DNA of 41,043 nt from Methylococcales bacterium (GCA_026399075.1 JAPLRR010000045.1:1-41043); one strand, 5' to 3'; positions 7,930 through 17,467 are shown, counted from the first letter of the stretch. Translations and numbers: made by a program. The notes: generated by a model not told the origin, from the sequence alone.

Positions 7930-7935
7930 ATTATA
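7930..7935 (-). promoter_or_regulatory. Possible sigma-70 -10 box for nasT
   Basis: The minus strand reads TATAAT here, between the two palindromes. No convincing -35 hexamer is found 16-18 bases upstream. It may give a low basal transcript alongside the sigma-54 promoter at 8031-8049; this is weak evidence. Confidence 0.3.
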
Positions 7936-7980
7936 GGGCATTGCTAAGGTTAGTTGCTGATAGGCCCTGCGTTCAAAAAG

Positions 7981-7998
7981 TCGTTGGTGCACCAACGA
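7981..7998. promoter_or_regulatory. Palindrome 2 in the nasT leader
   Basis: TCGTTGGTGCACCAACGA is a perfect 18-base palindrome sharing a 16-base core with 7885-7900. It lies 20-40 bases downstream of the transcript start predicted from the sigma-54 promoter at 8031-8049. An upstream AACGAT (minus strand, ahead of it) could pair with part of it, offering alternative RNA folds. Confidence 0.7.
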
Positions 7999-8030
7999 TG
8001 TTACATTTGAAATCGTTCACCATAAAAATT

Positions 8031-8049
8031 AAGCAGGTATTGTGCCAAA
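8031..8049 (-). promoter_or_regulatory. Sigma-54 promoter of the nasT-GAF operon
   Basis: The minus strand reads TTGGCACAATACCTGCTT, with GG and GC spaced by exactly 10 bases. The predicted start near 8021 gives a leader of about 190 bases containing both palindromes. The regulator pair is thus likely controlled by the same nitrogen regulon as the nitrate operon. No strong NtrC site was seen upstream. Confidence 0.82.
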
Positions 8050-8345
8050 TTTGGCCTTTATTGTTTTGCATAGGTTGTGTGTAGTGTTGGTGTCCTAAAA
8101 TTTACAATAATCAGGCGACCATTTGAATTTTGGATGGGGCAAGTTTATAAACACTGCTGTAGATTGCCCTTAAAACCGTCGTCCTGATGGACTGTTGGCT
8201 AATTCAGGTGGTATTGGACAACTTTCTGCCCTGATAAATTGATGGGCGTTTGCCCTGTCTTCCGATAAGAGGCCTGCAAAGTCATCCTTATTGTGCTAGA
8301 TTTTACGTTTTTGTAAGCTAGGGCCAGTGCCCTAAGGGGTTTACG
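8050..8345. other. Divergent spacer between the nasT promoter and the ligase gene
   Basis: Nothing coding is recognised in these 296 bases. A weak TTGTGC...TAAGCT pair at about 8292-8321 could be the ligase promoter. A short GGGCAA/TTGCCC inverted repeat is visible. No tRNA or strong terminator was seen. Confidence 0.35.
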
Positions 8346-9200
8346 ATGGTTTATTATCAAGCTGCGCAAAAAAACTTTGTTGCAAGGGCCTTCGGCTATT
8401 GCCTTATGCTGTTGATGTTGGCGATGCCGATAGCTGCCGCAGAGCCAGCGGCTATGATGCTGGCAACTGTTTATCAGCCACATGCCGATGTTGCACGGTT
8501 TTGGGTCAGCGAAAAACTGGATGGGGTGCGCGCACGATGGGATGGCAAGCAGCTCATTTCCCGTGGCGGCAATGTTTTTATGGCGCCTGCTTGGTTTGTC
8601 CAGGGATTTCCTGCCCAGCCCTTGGATGGTGAATTATGGATGGGGCGCGGGCATTATGAGGACGTGGTGGCGGTTGTCCGTAAACAAGCGCCGCATGACG
8701 GCTGGAAAGGTGTCAAATTTATGGTGTTTGACATGCCAGCTTTAGGCGGTATTTTTACTGATCGGGTTAAGGCAATGCAGGGTTTGCCTAGGACACCGTA
8801 TTTGGACGTTATTGGCCAATTTCGGGTGGATTCCCAAAAGGCGTTGGCTGACAGGCTCGATGCGGTGGTCAAACAAGGCGGCGAGGGTTTGATGTTGCAC
8901 CATCAGGATGCGCTTTACCAAGCTGGCCGTAGCACCGATGTACAAAAACTGAAGCCGTTTGATGACGCAGAAGCCACAGTTATTGGCTATAAGCCGGGTA
9001 AAGGCAAAAATACCGGATTGATGGGCTCTGTCAAAGTCCGCATGGAAAATGGCAAGACTTTTTATATAGGCACCGGATTTACTGACCAGCAACGAAAAAC
9101 GCCGCCCCCGCTAGGTAGTTTGCTGACTTATCGGTATCAAGGATATACCCAGGCAGGTTTGCCACGTTTTGCGGTGTTTGTGCGCCAGCGTAATGAATAA
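8346..9200 (+). CDS. Exported ATP-dependent DNA ligase, LigE type
   Basis: 284 residues. Residues 1-32 look like a signal peptide ending PIAAAEP. The remainder is a minimal ATP-dependent ligase: motif I SEKLDGVRARWDG with nucleophile Lys57, motif III LDGELW, motif IV EGLMLH, motif V VQKLKPFD, then a small OB-fold with VKVRMENGKTFYIGTGF. It would seal nicks in double-stranded DNA using ATP; the signal peptide places it in the periplasm, as described for LigE in Neisseria and Haemophilus, where a role with DNA taken up from outside is proposed. AAGGGG precedes the ATG. It stands alone, with lepA downstream after a 191-base gap. Confidence 0.9.
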   Translation: MVYYQAAQKNFVARAFGYCLMLLMLAMPIAAAEPAAMMLATVYQPHADVARFWVSEKLDGVRARWDGKQLISRGGNVFMAPAWFVQGFPAQPLDGELWMGRGHYEDVVAVVRKQAPHDGWKGVKFMVFDMPALGGIFTDRVKAMQGLPRTPYLDVIGQFRVDSQKALADRLDAVVKQGGEGLMLHHQDALYQAGRSTDVQKLKPFDDAEATVIGYKPGKGKNTGLMGSVKVRMENGKTFYIGTGFTDQQRKTPPPLGSLLTYRYQGYTQAGLPRFAVFVRQRNE

Positions 9201-9391
9201 GCTGCCTGTGGCCTTTTAAATAACAGTAGCGGTTTGATTGTGGCGCTTGTAGAGAAACTTGGCTTAGACTAGGGCTTAATCTGTTATAATTTGAAAATTT
9301 ATTCAAGGTAGTCAAAATTCTTGACGGCAACCGCCGCTGCAAGCGCACCAGCAATAACGCCTTAACACTCTCATCATTCAGTAAATACACA

Positions 9392-11191
9392 GTGGATTTA
9401 AAACATATCAGAAATTTTTCCATCATCGCGCATATCGATCATGGCAAATCAACACTTGCGGATCGTTTTATTCAAATCTGTGGCGGCTTGAGCGCCCGCG
9501 AAATGTCGGCGCAAGTCCTAGACACCATGGATATTGAAAAAGAGCGCGGCATCACCATTAAAGCACAAAGCGTGACGCTGGACTTTACCGCTAAGGACGG
9601 CGAAACCTACCAGCTTAATTTTATTGACACGCCTGGCCATGTTGATTTTTCTTATGAGGTTTCAAGATCTTTGGCCGCTTGTGAAGGTGCATTATTGGTG
9701 GTTGATGCGGCGCAAGGCGTGGAGGCGCAGAGTGTGGCGAATTGCTATACGGCGATAGAACAAGGGCTGGAAGTTGTGCCCGTGTTAAATAAGATCGATT
9801 TGCCGTCAGCCGAGCCTGAGCGGGTGCTGGCTGAAATTGAAGAAGTGATCGGCATTCCGGCTGATGAGGCGCTGATGATCAGCGCTAAAACGGGGCTAGG
9901 TGTGCAAGATGTGTTGGAACAACTGGTGATTAAAGTGCCACCGCCACAAGGCAACATTGACGGCCCCTTGCAGGCATTGATTATTGATTCGTGGTTTGAT
10001 AGCTATCTGGGCGTGGTATCTTTGGTCAGGATTATGCACGGCAGCATCCGCAGAAAACAAAAGATTACGATTATGTCCACGGGCAAGTCATTTATCGCTG
10101 AAAAGGTCGGTGTTTTTACCCCCAAACGCCTCGAAAAGGAACTTTTAAATACTGGCGAAGTGGGCTATGTGGTTGCGGGCATCAAAGACATATTTGGCGC
10201 GCCAGTGGGGGACACCATTACCTGGACAGACAAACCAGCCGAAGAGCAGTTGACAGGTTTCCAGCGGGTGCAGCCCCGGGTTTTTGCGGGCTTGTATCCG
10301 GTCAGTTCTGATAATTATGAAGATTTGCGCGAAGCGCTGAACAAATTAAACCTCAACGATGCGGCTTTGCAGTTTGAGCCGGAAACTTCGCAGGCATTGG
10401 GTTTTGGATTCCGTTGCGGATTTTTGGGGATGTTGCACATGGAGATTGTGCAGGAGCGTTTGGAGCGGGAATATGATGTAGACCTGATCACCACCGCACC
10501 GACGGTAATTTATGAAGTCATCACCCAAACGGGGCAGGTGCTGATGGTGGACAACCCCGCCAAACTGCCCGAAGGCGGTACGGTTAAGGAAATCAGGGAG
10601 CCCATCATCAGGGCCAATATTTTGGTGCCGCAAGTCTATTTGGGGGCGGTTATTTCCTTGTGCATTGAAAAGCGCGGTGTCCAAAAAGACATGCAGTATG
10701 TGGGCAGGCAAGTGTCTTTACACTATGAAATGCCGCTTAGCGAAGTCGTGTTGGACTTTTTTGACCGCTTAAAGTCAGTCAGCCGTGGTTTCGCCTCATT
10801 TGATTATGAGTTTTTGCGTTTTCAAGAGGCCGATCTGGTTAAGTTGGATGTGTTGATCAACGCTGAAAAAGTCGATGCCTTGTCGATCATTGTGCATAGG
10901 GACTTAAGCAATAACCGTGGCCGTGACTTGGTTGAAAAAATGAAAGACCTGATACCCAGGCAGATGTATGAGGTAGCCATACAGGCAGCCATCGGTTCTA
11001 AAATTATTGCCCGCTCAACCGTTAAGGCCATGCGTAAAAACGTAATAGCCAAATGTTATGGCGGTGACATTAGCCGCAAGAAAAAACTTTTGGAAAAACA
11101 AAAAGCCGGTAAAAAACGCATGAAGCAAGTCGGCAATATTGAGATACCCCAAGAGGCGTTCTTGGCAGTTTTGCAACTTAACAAAGAATAA
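9392..11191 (+). CDS. lepA: Elongation factor 4, ribosomal back-translocase GTPase
   Basis: 599 residues, the standard LepA length. The GTPase domain shows AHIDHGKST (G1), DTPGH (G3) and NKID (G4). The C-terminal part ends with the LepA-specific basic segment [20 protein letters not shown] that replaces EF-G domain IV. It acts on stalled or mis-translocated ribosomes. The start is a GTG (GTG-GAT-TTA); the preceding in-frame sequence is not coding-like. It leads the lepA-lepB-DUF4845-rnc-era-recO-pdxJ block. Confidence 0.97.
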   Translation: MDLKHIRNFSIIAHIDHGKSTLADRFIQICGGLSAREMSAQVLDTMDIEKERGITIKAQSVTLDFTAKDGETYQLNFIDTPGHVDFSYEVSRSLAACEGALLVVDAAQGVEAQSVANCYTAIEQGLEVVPVLNKIDLPSAEPERVLAEIEEVIGIPADEALMISAKTGLGVQDVLEQLVIKVPPPQGNIDGPLQALIIDSWFDSYLGVVSLVRIMHGSIRRKQKITIMSTGKSFIAEKVGVFTPKRLEKELLNTGEVGYVVAGIKDIFGAPVGDTITWTDKPAEEQLTGFQRVQPRVFAGLYPVSSDNYEDLREALNKLNLNDAALQFEPETSQALGFGFRCGFLGMLHMEIVQERLEREYDVDLITTAPTVIYEVITQTGQVLMVDNPAKLPEGGTVKEIREPIIRANILVPQVYLGAVISLCIEKRGVQKDMQYVGRQVSLHYEMPLSEVVLDFFDRLKSVSRGFASFDYEFLRFQEADLVKLDVLINAEKVDALSIIVHRDLSNNRGRDLVEKMKDLIPRQMYEVAIQAAIGSKIIARSTVKAMRKNVIAKCYGGDISRKKKLLEKQKAGKKRMKQVGNIEIPQEAFLAVLQLNKE

Positions 11192-11302
11192 TTCAGCTGT
11201 TTCTTAAACATCCCTATAGATGCCATCATCAACAGCCTATACAAAAGCCTTTGAAATTGGGTAACCATAAGGGATTGCCCCCACACTTTAGAAGATACAA
11301 CT

Positions 11303-12079
11303 ATGGACTATGATTTTTCCTTTTTTTTGTTGCTTGCCTCGGTTGTCACGGGCATTATTTGGGGGGGTTATTTGTTAATCCTCAGATCAAAAAACCTGAC
11401 GTTTGATGAAAAAAATGAACCCATAATCGTCGAATATGCACGTTCTTTTTTTCCCGTTGTGTTGGTTGTGTTGTTGCTGCGCTCATTTATAGCAGAACCT
11501 TTTCGTATCCCTTCCGGATCTATGATGCCGACTTTGCTGGTGGGCGATTTCATTTTAGTCAATAAATTCACTTACGGGATACGTTTGCCGGTCATCAATA
11601 AAAAAATTATTGAAATGGGGGCCCCCGAGCGCGGTGATATTGTTGTTTTTCGTTATCCGAAAGATCCTACTGTTGATTACATTAAACGGATAGTCGGCCT
11701 GCCAGGGGACAAGATCATGTATAGCAACAAACAGCTGACGGTCAACGGCATCCCCGTTAAGGAGGTCTCGATGGGGCGCTATCAAGGTTTAGGGCAAGGC
11801 GAAGACATGACGGGCGCTGAAGAATTTTTGGAGGACTTGACGGGTGTCGAGCACAGTATTCTGATCAGAAACGGGGCGCCTAGCGTTGAGTTTGTGCATG
11901 TTGTGCCGGAAGGCAGCTATTTTGCGATGGGGGATAATCGGGATAACAGCAACGATAGCCGCTACTGGGGCTATGTCCCCGAAGCCAATTTGGTCGGCAA
12001 GGCCTTTTTTATCTGGATGAGCTGGGATTGGCAGGCTAAAGGTGTGGACTTTAACCGCATTGGCACAGTCTTAAAATAG
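11303..12079 (+). CDS. lepB: Signal peptidase I
   Basis: 258 residues. Two N-terminal membrane helices (about 5-28 and 47-65) anchor a periplasmic S26 peptidase domain. The catalytic Ser lies in IPSGSMMPTLLVGD and the general-base Lys in DYIKRIVGLPGD; GDNRDNSNDSRYWG is the conserved box E. It removes signal peptides from exported proteins, including the several exported products in this window. It lies 111 bases after lepA and is followed by the DUF4845 gene. Confidence 0.96.
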   Translation: MDYDFSFFLLLASVVTGIIWGGYLLILRSKNLTFDEKNEPIIVEYARSFFPVVLVVLLLRSFIAEPFRIPSGSMMPTLLVGDFILVNKFTYGIRLPVINKKIIEMGAPERGDIVVFRYPKDPTVDYIKRIVGLPGDKIMYSNKQLTVNGIPVKEVSMGRYQGLGQGEDMTGAEEFLEDLTGVEHSILIRNGAPSVEFVHVVPEGSYFAMGDNRDNSNDSRYWGYVPEANLVGKAFFIWMSWDWQAKGVDFNRIGTVLK

Positions 12080-12147
12080 TTAATTGCATACCTAAAAGTC
12101 GGTTTCCAACTTTACGTTTTATTTTATTCATAACTTGGAGAATCAAA

Positions 12148-12525
12148 ATGCATGTGTTGCCTAAACGCCAACAAGGCTTAACTTTAATTTCACTTATTTT
12201 TATCTTTGTTTTTGTTGGGACTTTTGTTTTGGTGGGGATAAAAGTGGTACCGATATACATTGACCACTATAAGGTGGTAAGTGCATTGGAAGATCTCCAG
12301 AGGGCCACTGGTACTGGGCAAAAAACCAAGGAGCAAATTTGGGAAAGCCTTTATAAGCGCTTTTTTATGAATTACGTGACCGATGTTAAGGCAGAAGATG
12401 TCACTATTACCAAAGAGGGTGGGAATGTGAAAATTACGGTTGAATATGAAGTTGTCAAGAATATTGCTGGCAACCTGAGTGTTTTGGTGGAGTTCAAAGA
12501 TGAGGTTGAGGTCGGTGGGCAGTGA
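12148..12525 (+). CDS. DUF4845 family membrane-anchored protein
   Basis: 125 residues. The N-terminus QQGLTLISLIFIFVFVG resembles a type IV pilin-like transmembrane start, preceded by a short basic stretch. The rest is a small periplasmic domain with an alternating charged-strand pattern. This family sits between lepB and rnc in many gammaproteobacteria, as here. Its function is unknown. Its stop overlaps the GTG start of rnc by four bases, indicating translational coupling. Confidence 0.85.
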   Translation: MHVLPKRQQGLTLISLIFIFVFVGTFVLVGIKVVPIYIDHYKVVSALEDLQRATGTGQKTKEQIWESLYKRFFMNYVTDVKAEDVTITKEGGNVKITVEYEVVKNIAGNLSVLVEFKDEVEVGGQ

Positions 12526-13205
12526 TAAAAAAGCCTGACGTGTTATGTAAAAAGCTCGGTTTGACCTTTAATGACCCGCAGTTTTTTATAATGGCGTTAA
12601 CCCATCGAAGTGCAAGTTCCAATAATAATGAACGCTTGGAGTTTTTGGGCGATTCGATCTTGGGGTTTGTGATTGCCCAAAAATTGTATGACCTTTTTCC
12701 TGAGGCTAGCGAAGGGGTGTTAAGCCGCCTTAGGGCCAGCTTGGTCAACCAAGGCTCGTTGGCTGATTTGGCCCGTAAGCACCATTTAGGTGAATATCTG
12801 TTGTTAGGTTCCGGGGAATTAAAAAGCGGCGGGTTCCGCCGTGATTCGATTTTGTCGGACGCCTTGGAAGCCATTATGGGCGCTTTGTTTAAGGATCAGG
12901 GGATAGATGCCTGTCAACAATGGATAGAGCGTTTATTTGCTGACAACTTGGCCAAATTGACACTGGATAACTGGCAAAAAGACCCAAAAACCCAATTGCA
13001 GGAATTGATGCAGGCAAAAAAACTGGAATTGCCTGAATATACTTTAATAACCATGACTGGCCTCGCCCACGAACAGCAGTTTAAGGTGAAATGTACCATT
13101 CCTCTCGTCGAAGATGCTTGTGTCGGGACAGGCATTTCCAGAAAAAGGGCCGAGCAGTCGGCGGCAGAGCTTATGCTCCAATTATTGAATAAGGATAGGA
13201 AATGA
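12522..13205 (+). CDS. rnc: Ribonuclease III
   Basis: 227 residues. The signature NNERLEFLGDS with its acidic metal ligands is in the N-terminal catalytic domain, a second catalytic region is SDALEAIMGAL, and a double-stranded RNA-binding domain spans about 155-224 (PKTQLQELMQ to KRAEQSAAELML). It processes rRNA precursors and structured mRNAs. The GTG start overlaps the preceding gene, and its TGA overlaps the ATG of era. Confidence 0.96.
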   Translation: MIKKPDVLCKKLGLTFNDPQFFIMALTHRSASSNNNERLEFLGDSILGFVIAQKLYDLFPEASEGVLSRLRASLVNQGSLADLARKHHLGEYLLLGSGELKSGGFRRDSILSDALEAIMGALFKDQGIDACQQWIERLFADNLAKLTLDNWQKDPKTQLQELMQAKKLELPEYTLITMTGLAHEQQFKVKCTIPLVEDACVGTGISRKRAEQSAAELMLQLLNKDRK

Positions 13206-14086
13206 ATTGCGGTTTCGTTGCGCTGATAGGGCGTCCCAATGTTGGCAAATCTACGCTGATGAACCATCTGCTAAAGCAAAAGATCAGCATCACCTCGCGT
13301 AAGCCGCAAACCACCCGGCATCGGATACTTGGCATTAACACCACTGAAGCCGGGCAGGTGATTTATATGGATACGCCCGGTATGCACAACAACGAAAAGC
13401 GGGCCATGAACCGCTATTTGAACCGCACGGCAGAGACTACCTTGCTGGGCGTTGATGTTATCGTTTGGCTAATTGATGGTTTGTCGTGGCATGAATACGA
13501 TGAAGTGATCTTTAAGAAGCTGGAACAGGCAGGCTTGCCTGTTATCTTGGCGGTCAATAAGGTCGATAAGGTCAAAGACAAAGACGAAATCTTGGCATTT
13601 TTTGCAACAGCCCAACATCGTTTTCCCTTTGAGCACTTGGTGCCTATTTCCGCCTTAAAAAGGACGAATCTAGACCAACTCGAAAGCTTGGTCATGGCCT
13701 TGTTGCCTGCCAGTGACTTGATCTATCCCGAAGACCAAATTACTGACCGGCCTGAGCGCTTTTTGGCCGCAGAAATAGTCAGGGAAAAACTGACCCGGCG
13801 TTTGGGTGATGAGCTGCCATATGCGTTGACCGTTGAAATGGAGCGTTATCAGGAGCTTCCGGGTATCACCAAAATATATGCCATTATTTGGGTGGAACGG
13901 CTATCCCAAAAAAATATTGTGATAGGTAAGGAAGGGGACATGCTCAAAAAAGTTGGTACGGATGCGCGGTTTGACATAGAAAAACTGATAGGCCAAAAAG
14001 TTTATCTGCAACTATGGGTTAAGGTTAAGAAAAACTGGTCGGATAATGAACGTGCCATGCAAAGCCTTGGGTTTAATGACGGATAA
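13202..14086 (+). CDS. era: GTPase Era, 16S rRNA-binding ribosome assembly factor
   Basis: 294 residues. GTPase motifs GRPNVGKST, DTPGMH and NKVDK are followed by a C-terminal KH domain containing VIGKEGDMLKKVG and a LQLWVKVK strand. It assists 30S subunit maturation. It overlaps rnc by four bases, the classic rnc-era pairing. Confidence 0.97.
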   Translation: MNCGFVALIGRPNVGKSTLMNHLLKQKISITSRKPQTTRHRILGINTTEAGQVIYMDTPGMHNNEKRAMNRYLNRTAETTLLGVDVIVWLIDGLSWHEYDEVIFKKLEQAGLPVILAVNKVDKVKDKDEILAFFATAQHRFPFEHLVPISALKRTNLDQLESLVMALLPASDLIYPEDQITDRPERFLAAEIVREKLTRRLGDELPYALTVEMERYQELPGITKIYAIIWVERLSQKNIVIGKEGDMLKKVGTDARFDIEKLIGQKVYLQLWVKVKKNWSDNERAMQSLGFNDG

Positions 14087-14780
14087 CCTCGTATATTTAC
14101 AACCGGCTTTTATCCTGCAACAACGTAAATTTAAAGAAACCAGCCTCATCATCGATGTGCTGACCCGAGACTTTGGCAGGCTTTCCCTCATTGCCAAGGG
14201 AGTGCGGAAAGCCAAATCCAAAACCGCAGGCTTGTTACAGCCTTTTATCCCGTTGCTTGTTTCTTATTGGGATAAATCAGAGCTAAAAATCCTGACGGGT
14301 GTGGAAATGGCCAAGCCACCTGTCGCCTTGCAAGGCTTGGGCCTTTATTGTGGCTTTTATGTCAACGAACTGGTGGGCAGCTTTTTGCATCCCCATGATC
14401 CCCACCCCGAAGTGTTTGGCCTTTATGGCGATTGTTTGTCGCGGCTTAGCAAGAACACCATAGAAACGGCGTTACGGCTGTTTGAGCTGGATTTATTGGA
14501 TGCCGTGGGCTATGGCTTACAGTTGGGCTTTGATGCCTATAGTGGCAATGCAATAGAACCATTGGCAAAATATCACTTTGACGGCGAATTGGGGCCAATA
14601 AAAGCGCCTGACGGCCCGTTTGCAGGCACTACTTTATTGGCGCTTAGTGTTAGGGACTTTTCTGACGCACAGGTGTTAGTCGAGGCAAAACAACTGATGA
14701 GGCCCGTTATTTCCCGTTGCTTGCAAGGTAAGCCGTTAAGAAGCCGGGCAGTCATCAACAACATCATAAAATACTTATAA
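14076..14780 (+). CDS. recO: DNA repair and recombination protein RecO
   Basis: 234 residues from the ATG at 14076. The N-terminal OB-fold runs [20 protein letters not shown] as in RecO proteins; the C-terminal helical domain lacks an obvious zinc Cys cluster. It loads RecA with RecR on SSB-coated DNA. The start overlaps the end of era by 11 bases; an earlier ATG at 14046 would add 10 residues not typical of the family. pdxJ follows after two bases. Confidence 0.92.
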   Translation: MTDNLVYLQPAFILQQRKFKETSLIIDVLTRDFGRLSLIAKGVRKAKSKTAGLLQPFIPLLVSYWDKSELKILTGVEMAKPPVALQGLGLYCGFYVNELVGSFLHPHDPHPEVFGLYGDCLSRLSKNTIETALRLFELDLLDAVGYGLQLGFDAYSGNAIEPLAKYHFDGELGPIKAPDGPFAGTTLLALSVRDFSDAQVLVEAKQLMRPVISRCLQGKPLRSRAVINNIIKYL

Positions 14781-14782
14781 TC

Positions 14783-15532
14783 ATGACTACAACACCGATA
14801 TTATTAGGCGTAAATATTGACCATGTTGCCACCTTAAGGCAGGCTAGGCGCACCCGCTACCCAGAACCTGTGCAAGCTGCATTGGTTGCTGAACAGGCAG
14901 GGGCTGACGGGATTACCGCGCATTTGCGTGAAGACCGTAGGCATATCCAAGATAGGGATATTTTCTTGCTTCAAGAACTGTTGCACACCCGCTTGAACCT
15001 GGAAATGGCGGTGACCGATGAAATGCTCGATCTTGCCGTCAAGGTAGGCCCTTATGCCTGTTGCCTAGTGCCGGAAAAGCGTGAGGAATTGACGACGGAG
15101 GGGGGCTTGGATGTGTCAGGTAATTTAAGCCGTATGCAATCGGCTTGTGACAAGCTCCGGTCGGCAGGAGTTGAGGTATCCTTATTTATTGATCCGGACT
15201 TTGCCCAGATTGATGCGGCGGTAGCTGCTGGTGCCCCGGTAGTTGAGCTGCACACGGGTTGCTATGCTGACGCTGATAATAGCTTACGGCAAGCGGAAGA
15301 GCTGGCGCGTATCAGGGCGGCGGCACATTATGCGCATAGCGCTGGTTTACAAGTCAATGCCGGGCATGGCTTGAATTATTATAATGTCGAGGCGATTTGT
15401 GCAATACCTGAGATTGTCGAACTGAATATCGGCCATGCCATTATTGCCCAAGCGCTATTTTTGGGTTTGGCCCAGGCGGTAAAAGACTTAAAGCACATTA
15501 TGAGACAAGCTAGGCTGCAAGCTTATAAATAG
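14783..15532 (+). CDS. pdxJ: Pyridoxine 5'-phosphate synthase
   Basis: 249 residues. The start [19 protein letters not shown] is the PdxJ signature and the TIM-barrel glycine loops ([11 protein letters not shown]) are present. It condenses 1-deoxyxylulose 5-phosphate with 3-amino-2-oxopropyl phosphate in vitamin B6 synthesis. It is the last gene of the block; the cofactor product serves, among others, the serine-glyoxylate aminotransferase encoded in this window. Confidence 0.96.
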   Translation: MTTTPILLGVNIDHVATLRQARRTRYPEPVQAALVAEQAGADGITAHLREDRRHIQDRDIFLLQELLHTRLNLEMAVTDEMLDLAVKVGPYACCLVPEKREELTTEGGLDVSGNLSRMQSACDKLRSAGVEVSLFIDPDFAQIDAAVAAGAPVVELHTGCYADADNSLRQAEELARIRAAAHYAHSAGLQVNAGHGLNYYNVEAICAIPEIVELNIGHAIIAQALFLGLAQAVKDLKHIMRQARLQAYK

Positions 15533-15646
15533 CGGTGTGGAAGTCTTAGCTAGGAAGCAAGGCTTTGACAGGAATGTGAGGTGCACACAGCTTGTTAATC
15601 AAGTGGGGAGGTAGCACACACGGAAGGGTTAATGCTGGGCGGGAGT

Positions 15647-15667
15647 AAGGCGGAAATAATCCGCCTT
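15647..15667. terminator. Hairpin between the convergent pdxJ and activator genes
   Basis: A perfect 8-bp stem (AAGGCGGA/TCCGCCTT) and a five-base loop lie between two convergently transcribed genes. U-tracts are lacking on both strands, so it is a weak bidirectional terminator candidate. Confidence 0.45.
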
Positions 15668-15676
15668 GGATGCAAT

Positions 15677-16639
15677 TTAATGTGTAGCGGTTGTAAAGCC
15701 GTGTTTTTGCATACGGTAAAGCAGGGTGTCCCTAGAAATGCCCAATAATTTGGCCGATTTGCTGCGGTTGCCTTGGGTCCGGTTAAGCGCTTGGTGGATA
15801 AGGTTGGCTTCCAATGAGTCCAGTTGTATGCCCCTTTCCGGTAAGGTAAAGTCCGATGCCTTGGGCATGGCGCTGGAAGCGACAAATTCATGGGGGAGAT
15901 TTTCAGGTTCTATCGTTTTGCCTGCCAACAAAATGCTGAGTCGCTCGCAGACATTGCGCAGCTCACGGATATTCCCTGGCCATGGGTAGTCTTTCAGGAT
16001 TTTTAAGGATTGTTTGCTAAATTTAGGTGCGTTAAGCGAATAGGTCTCCGCCATGATTTGCAAAAAATGGGTAATCAGGTGTTCGATGTCTTCAGAACGT
16101 TGCGTCAACGGTGGAAGTTCTAAAGGCACAACATTAAGGCGGTAATACAAATCCCGCCTAAACCCACCGGCCAAGACCAGTTTGTTTAAATCAGAATTGG
16201 TGGCGGCGATAATTCTTACATCGACGTTGTATGGCTTAAGGTCGCCCACGGCGAGGCACTCGCCTGATTCCAAAAAGCGCAGTAATTTGGCCTGGATGGA
16301 CACAGACAGGGAATTGATTTCGTCGAGGAATAACGTGCCGCCATCGGCCGCTTGGAATAAACCCTGCGTGCTGGCCGAGGCACCAGTAAACGAACCTTTT
16401 CTATGCCCAAACAATTCAGATTCAATTAAGCTTTCAGGTAACGCTGCACAGTTAAGGGTAATAAAAGGCTTGTCGGCACGGTTACTGCTTTTTTGGATGG
16501 CATTGGCAAACACTTCCTTGCCCGTGCCAGTTTCACCCGTCAGCAATACGGTGACATCAGTGGCGGCAACCATTCTGGCGCTACGGATTAAGGAATCCAA
16601 TGCGGGAGATTGTCCAATGATAGCTTTAAAATGTCCCAT
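15677..16639 (-). CDS. Sigma-54-dependent transcriptional activator without receiver domain
   Basis: 320 residues. The protein begins directly with an AAA+ activator domain: Walker A GETGTGKE (35-42), the sigma-54-contact loop as GSFTGA (82-87, Ala to Ser against the usual GAFTGA), Walker B GTLFLDEI (101-108), and the arginine-finger region FRRDLYYRLNV. A C-terminal Fis-type helix-turn-helix (GNRSKSAKLLGISRDTLL) ends it. There is no N-terminal receiver, PAS or GAF domain, as in PspF, so control must come from a partner protein or from expression. It follows the UreH-like gene by 10 bases. Its targets are not known; three sigma-54 promoters occur in this window, but a link is not shown. Confidence 0.88.
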   Translation of the reverse strand: MGHFKAIIGQSPALDSLIRSARMVAATDVTVLLTGETGTGKEVFANAIQKSSNRADKPFITLNCAALPESLIESELFGHRKGSFTGASASTQGLFQAADGGTLFLDEINSLSVSIQAKLLRFLESGECLAVGDLKPYNVDVRIIAATNSDLNKLVLAGGFRRDLYYRLNVVPLELPPLTQRSEDIEHLITHFLQIMAETYSLNAPKFSKQSLKILKDYPWPGNIRELRNVCERLSILLAGKTIEPENLPHEFVASSAMPKASDFTLPERGIQLDSLEANLIHQALNRTQGNRSKSAKLLGISRDTLLYRMQKHGFTTATH

Positions 16640-16649
16640 AGTAGCCTCG

Positions 16650-17381
16650 TTAATGTGTCGCTAGGTGTTGTGTTGTGATTGCCATCGGGTTAAGCCAAGG
16701 CAAGGCCGCAAAAAGCGCCAGAATAATCATCAACAGACCGATTGCCTGTTTGAATCGTTGTATTCTGGATAACCGGGTAAGAATATGTGTCATTATACCG
16801 ACTCCCATGACCGCAGGTAAAGTCCCTAATCCAAAAGCGAGCATAGTCAAGGCACTTTTGCTGACATCGCCCGCTGTTGCAGAAAGGGCTAACGCCGAAT
16901 ACACCAGTCCACAGGGCAACCAGCCCCACACCATGCCAAATAGATAGGCTTGGGTGCGGCTTTTTACCGGGATTAATTTACGCCCGTAAGGTTCAATTTT
17001 TTTCCAAAAACGGGTCCCGACTTTTTCAATATAAGCGAAGCGGGGAAACCAACCGGCAATGTAAAGCCCGGCACCTGCCATGATGGCTGCCGAGAGCAAT
17101 TGCAGCAGCCTATGCCCATGCGTTTCACCCAAATGGAAAGTCAGCAATGCCTCAATGGCGCCCGCCAACGCGCCAGCAACCGTGTAACTGGTTATCCTCC
17201 CGAAGTTATAATTGAAGACAAAAGGCAGCAGCCGTTTTTTATCGTTACGGATGGCTGGGCTCAAGCTCAGCGTCAGTGTGCCAATAATCGAGCCGCACAT
17301 GCCGATGCAGTGCATACTGCTAAACAGGCCCATTACAAAAGCGACCAGACAGGAGGTTGTGAAGGCGGGGTCAAATGTCAT
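16650..17381 (-). CDS. UreH/SafE-type six-helix membrane protein (COG2836-like)
   Basis: 243 residues from the ATG at 17381; a TTG at 17426 would add 15. About six membrane helices. The conserved motifs SMHCIGMCG in the first helix and GWLPCGLVYSAL in the fourth, each with paired Cys or His, identify the group of UreH/SafE-like proteins often found near cbb3 oxidase assembly genes and suspected of copper or other metal handling. Its substrate is unknown. It lies between pyrF and the sigma-54 activator gene on the same strand. Neither start has a strong ribosome site. Confidence 0.8.
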   Translation of the reverse strand: MTFDPAFTTSCLVAFVMGLFSSMHCIGMCGSIIGTLTLSLSPAIRNDKKRLLPFVFNYNFGRITSYTVAGALAGAIEALLTFHLGETHGHRLLQLLSAAIMAGAGLYIAGWFPRFAYIEKVGTRFWKKIEPYGRKLIPVKSRTQAYLFGMVWGWLPCGLVYSALALSATAGDVSKSALTMLAFGLGTLPAVMGVGIMTHILTRLSRIQRFKQAIGLLMIILALFAALPWLNPMAITTQHLATH

Positions 17382-17467
17382 AAGTTTTAAGATAATGGGG
17401 TCAAGGTTCAAGCCGGGTAAAATCAATTAGGATATAAGCCCATCCATCCTGAATCTTTTACCCTAAA

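Noticed and set aside
7885..7998. Palindromes as canonical NtrC enhancers
   Set aside because: NtrC sites are TGCACC-N5-GGTGCA; here the halves face outward and are fused, and they lie downstream of the sigma-54 promoter.
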